From assembly GCA_964347945.1 (NCBI GenBank), contig CAYGAW010000072.1:1-8260 (forward strand): DNA of 8,260 bases. Reading direction: 5' to 3'. Positions 5,920 to 8,260 of the stretch are shown one piece after another. The DNA comes from CAYGAW01 sp964347945 (GTDB lineage Bacteria > Chloroflexota > Anaerolineae > UBA7937 > B3-Chlor). The translations under genes and the position numbers were made by a program. Every line of letters begins with the position of its first letter. Position 1 is the stretch's first letter. The notes beneath the pieces are model-generated. The model did no database searches. It was given only the letters and a program-made list of their open reading frames with translations, and was not told the origin of the DNA.

Positions 5920-7352
5920 TATTCTACTCCTCCCAGTCTCACGTCTCTCACTCTAACGTTTGGTCCTCCGTGCCAGACAGGCACTCCTTGCATTGGATCA
6001 CTCTTCCCGCAGATTGCTCCTTCAAATTTCAGATTCTCATCCAGAGCATCGATGCTACCAAAGAATCCTGGTGTCGTAATTTCCAGGATGGGCCGCCGAA
6101 TCATGCGACCTAGTTCTCCATCTTCTATAGTGTAGCATTCTCTTCCAACGAACCTCATATTGTATCTTCGATCATCAATGTTCCACTCTCCAAAGGTCTT
6201 CATGAAGACTCCGTGCTTGACGTCCTCCACGAGTTCCTCAAACGTCGAGTCTCCCGGGAGCATGAACGTGTTGGCCATCCGAACAATAGGCTCTCTATCG
6301 AAAAACTCGGCGCGAGCTGCACCATTGCTCTCTACCCCCATCTCAAAAGCGGTCTCTCGATTGTGAAGAAACTCGTTGATGGTGCCGTTCTTGATGAGGA
6401 ATCTCCGTCTCGCTTGGACCCCTTCATCATCGTAAAGATAGTGACCGAAACTGTGCTCGACTGTAGGGTCATCGACAACTGTTACGATTTCGGGGCCGAT
6501 TTTCTGTCCAATCATATCTTTTGTGATGAAAGATTCTCCTGCTTGTGCTGCTTCTCGGCCCGTAATCCTGTCGGCTTCGTACGGATGTCCCGCAGATTCG
6601 TGCATAACCAATCCTACGACTTCGCTTCCCAAAATGAGGTCAAGCTTTTCTTTTGGTGCCTTTTGGGCGGTTTTCAGGATTCTTCCCAGGGTCTGGGCCT
6701 TTTCTCGGGCGTAGTCCACCAAATTCCATTGCTTTGTGGCTTCCCACCCTCGGCTTTCACCTTTGTAGAGTCTATCTTGTTCGGTTCCTTTCCCTGACTC
6801 GGAGGCTGTTAGCAGACCAAAGAACAAGAGCCTGGGAAGAGAACTTGAGATCTCAGTTCCTTCACTATTCAGAAAGTGTTTCTTGGTCTCGTATTCAAGA
6901 ATGTAGAGATACCTGCTCGGAATTTTGATGCCCACGTCTTTTACAGAAGAGACCGCGTTATCTATGTCCAAGAGAAGGCTCATCTTGTCTTTTACCGAGA
7001 TGTCCTCAAAGGGAACTTCTGGTTTGACTTCCCATTCTCCCTTGAACGTCTTCTCAGGTGATACCTGTATACTTCCTTTCAAGGTCTTGGCAGACGAACG
7101 CGCTATCTTCATGGTCTCTCTCACTCGCTTTCTCAGCATCTTTTTGTCCGGTCTATTCATTGAGAGAAACCCGAGTCTCCCATCGACCAAGACTCGGATG
7201 CCCATTCCAGACGATCGTACGAATCTGCCGACATCTGGTTTTCCATTTACCAGAAGATACATTTTCTTGAGATCGCTTTGAAATCTAGCCTCAGCGTAGT
7301 CAGCGCCCAACTTTTCGGCGTACTCCACAGCAAGATTGACTAGCTCCTGCAC
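5919..7352 (-). CDS. tldD: TldD, zinc metalloprotease catalytic subunit
   Basis: This cytoplasmic protein of 477 residues is the catalytic half of the TldD-TldE protease. The zinc motif HExxxH appears as HESAGH at 251-256 (preceded by VGLVM, followed by PYEAD), and the conserved GAICGKSDP with Cys448, a known metal-site residue in the family, is present. Other TldD landmarks are YLYDDEGVQARRR (305-317), LIKNGTINEFLHNR (319-332) and FGEWNIDDRRYNMRF (387-401). The N-terminal alpha/beta region opens with LAVEYAEKLGADYAEAR, the usual family start. GTG 7352 is preceded by GGTGA 8 bases upstream. tldE follows with a one-base overlap, so the two subunits should be made in a fixed ratio. All catalytic residues look intact. 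Confidence 0.93.
   Translation of the reverse strand: MQELVNLAVEYAEKLGADYAEARFQSDLKKMYLLVNGKPDVGRFVRSSGMGIRVLVDGRLGFLSMNRPDKKMLRKRVRETMKIARSSAKTLKGSIQVSPEKTFKGEWEVKPEVPFEDISVKDKMSLLLDIDNAVSSVKDVGIKIPSRYLYILEYETKKHFLNSEGTEISSSLPRLLFFGLLTASESGKGTEQDRLYKGESRGWEATKQWNLVDYAREKAQTLGRILKTAQKAPKEKLDLILGSEVVGLVMHESAGHPYEADRITGREAAQAGESFITKDMIGQKIGPEIVTVVDDPTVEHSFGHYLYDDEGVQARRRFLIKNGTINEFLHNRETAFEMGVESNGAARAEFFDREPIVRMANTFMLPGDSTFEELVEDVKHGVFMKTFGEWNIDDRRYNMRFVGRECYTIEDGELGRMIRRPILEITTPGFFGSIDALDENLKFEGAICGKSDPMQGVPVWHGGPNVRVRDVRLGGVE
5924..5933 (-). promoter_or_regulatory. Shine-Dalgarno for tldE inside the tldD 3' end
   Basis: GGGAGGAG in the last codons of tldD lies about 7 bases before the tldE GTG. 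With the TAGTG stop/start overlap it supports translational coupling. Confidence 0.6.
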
Positions 7353-7450
7353 TTCACTTCACCAACGTATTCCTACAGTTGACCACCGTTGCTTTTTTGA
7401 AGTTTTCCGTAATCGACATCGATATTCCTGTAACTCAGTTAGGATTGACC

Positions 7451-7487
7451 GTGAGAGAGCTCACTCACAGAGTTGTGATCTGTACAG
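7451..7487. repeat. Cluster of three palindromes upstream of tldD
   Basis: Three inverted repeats lie within 37 bp. An 18-bp near-palindrome at 7451-7468 (GTGAG-A-GAGCTC-A-CTCAC) has one mismatched pair. TCACA-GAGT-TGTGA is at 7465-7478, and the perfect CTGTACAG is at 7480-7487. They occupy the gap between the phosphoesterase stop and the tldD start, with both genes on the minus strand. They could form the 3' hairpins of the upstream transcript or act as an operator for tldD; no T-tract follows on the minus strand, which argues against a simple terminator. Confidence 0.45.
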
Positions 7488-7503
7488 CGCAGAGAGGGTC
7501 AGA

Positions 7504-7950
7504 CTAGGCTTCTTTCTTTTTGAAAAACAGCCAGTTGTTCTTGCCCTTGAATCTGATTAGACAATAGACGCCTTCAAGTCTACAGCCTTTAATCTGAAAG
7601 ATCAGCTCACTTTCCTTTTTGTTCATAAGTATATACTCCCCTCTGTCCCAGATCTCTACCGTGCCCGCGCCATATTGCCCTTCGGGAATTGTTCCCTCAA
7701 AATCTGCGTATTCGAGTGGATGATCCTCGACTTGGATTGCGAGTCTCCGTATTCCGCTCTCTGTAGGTGGAGTCTTCGGAATTGCCCAGCTTCTCAGGAC
7801 CCCATCCATTTCGAGCCTCAAGTCATAATGCAGACGCGTGGCAGCATGCTTTTGGATGACATAAAGGTTCCCTCTAGTTCGCGCTTCTTTACTTGAGGGC
7901 TCATTTGTCTTCTTGAAATCTCCTTTGTGCCAGTGATCTTTCGGGGCCAT
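7504..7950 (-). CDS. Stand-alone LigD-type 3'-phosphoesterase (PE) domain protein
   Basis: This is a one-domain protein of 148 residues related to the N-terminal module of bacterial LigD, which trims 3'-ribonucleotides and 3'-phosphates at DNA ends before joining. The catalytic pattern is complete: QKHAATRLHYDLRLEMDG gives His35, His41, Asp43 and Arg45, and VEDHPLEYADFEG gives His77 and Tyr81. These match the Pseudomonas LigD residues His42, His48, Asp50, Arg52, His84 and Tyr88 with a constant offset of 7. IPEGQYGAGTVEIWDRG (88-104) is also typical. Similar free-standing PE proteins are known in archaea, where they can accompany separate ligase and primase-polymerase genes; none is visible here. 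I chose ATG 7950; GTG 7974 is possible, and the ATG at 8028 would overlap the preceding gene and add unlike residues. It is probably co-transcribed with the regulator 31 bp upstream. Confidence 0.9.
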   Translation of the reverse strand: MAPKDHWHKGDFKKTNEPSSKEARTRGNLYVIQKHAATRLHYDLRLEMDGVLRSWAIPKTPPTESGIRRLAIQVEDHPLEYADFEGTIPEGQYGAGTVEIWDRGEYILMNKKESELIFQIKGCRLEGVYCLIRFKGKNNWLFFKKKEA

Positions 7951-7981
7951 CAGGCTCGACGCTTCACTTACCACGCGGTCT

Positions 7982-8260
7982 TCACAGCGAAGATCCATCC
8001 AAACAGAACGAACAGCTTTCAACATCAATCAGTGGGTCAGAACGCTTGCAGAGCTCACACATCAGCCCCTTTTTTCTTGCGATTCTGCAGACCCTGCACA
8101 CGTTGCTCAAGAGCTCAGATCTTGACATATTTCCATTGGTCAGCGAGACTGCGATTTCCTTGACCGCAAGTTGGATTTCTTCAACATTCTCGAGATCAAT
8201 AACACTTCCTCTGACGTGTCCAAGGTACTTACTGACGGCTGTCTGGGTTACGCCTAATAG
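7982..8260 (-). CDS. Helix-turn-helix regulator with three CxxC motifs, 5' end missing
   Basis: The last 92 residues of a gene entering from the right edge on the minus strand; its start lies outside the window. The visible part opens with LLGVTQTAVSKYLGHVRG, the turn and recognition helix of an XRE-like HTH resembling the archaeal COG2522 predicted regulators. A helical stretch (24-52) follows, then three Cys pairs: CRVC (55-58), CELC (68-71) and CSFC (83-86). Two or more pairs could form a zinc site. The stop (TGA) lies 31 bp before the phosphoesterase ATG on the same strand, so the two genes probably share a transcript. Target and ligand are unknown. The frame is continuous, without stops, across all 92 codons. 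Confidence 0.78.
   Translation of the reverse strand, partial: LLGVTQTAVSKYLGHVRGSVIDLENVEEIQLAVKEIAVSLTNGNMSRSELLSNVCRVCRIARKKGLMCELCKRSDPLIDVESCSFCLDGSSL

Noticed and set aside
4826..7281. Many open frames of 60-194 codons on the plus strand across tldE and tldD
   Set aside because: They lie wholly antisense to two strong, motif-rich protease genes, have Ser/Arg/Leu/Phe-rich low-information translations and show no recognisable domain.
7951..8028. Longer phosphoesterase start at ATG 8028
   Set aside because: It would overlap the upstream regulator gene by 47 bp and add 26 residues unlike the family; the conserved region begins soon after ATG 7950.
1..8260. CRISPR array, tRNA, rRNA, insertion sequence or phage genes
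   Set aside because: No regularly spaced repeats, tRNA-like arms, terminal inverted repeats or transposase/integrase motifs were seen in any frame.

Overview
The window looks archaeal. It carries a stand-alone LigD-type 3'-phosphoesterase, a COG2522-like helix-turn-helix regulator with CxxC pairs, archaeal-style TATA elements (for example TTTATAT ahead of a PadR gene), Shine-Dalgarno sites of the GGAGG/GGTGA type, many TTG/GTG starts and an archaeal-type polyprenyl synthetase. The combination fits the Thermoproteota (TACK) side, perhaps Bathyarchaeia. That placement is an inference from gene style, because no rRNA or tRNA is present to fix it.

Layout, left to right. (1) 22-798 (+): a MinD/ParA-type P-loop ATPase, convergent with what follows. 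(2) 885-2144 (-): a 12-helix MFS transporter with its own 202-bp upstream gap, which holds a TATA-like box and an 11-bp palindrome. (3) 2347-3703 (-): a tight PadR regulator / trans-polyprenyl diphosphate synthase pair. (4) 3704-3940: a divergent control region between two PadR paralogues, with a 22-bp inverted repeat of the known PadR operator form (ATGT-N10-ACAT). (5) 3941-4345 (+): the second PadR regulator. (6) 4346-4557: a convergent gap with nothing convincing. (7) 4558-7352 (-): tldD-tldE, two subunits of a metalloprotease, overlapping by one base. (8) 7353-7503: a 151-bp gap with a cluster of palindromes. (9) 7504-8260 (-): the stand-alone 3'-phosphoesterase behind a zinc-finger-like HTH regulator that runs off the right edge.

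How they may work together. The clearest regulatory unit is the PadR/PadR block: two related repressor-type proteins face away from a shared operator region, and one is apparently co-translated with an isoprenoid enzyme. The MFS exporter-like gene lies downstream on the same strand, so an effector-responsive isoprenoid/transport module is possible but unproven. TldD/TldE form a self-contained protease operon. The phosphoesterase points to DNA end-cleaning, but no ligase or polymerase of an NHEJ set is visible here. No mobile element, CRISPR array, tRNA or rRNA was seen. No unmistakably new system was found. The most interesting items are the divergent PadR/operator/prenyl-synthase arrangement and the altered substrate-binding motif of that synthase.
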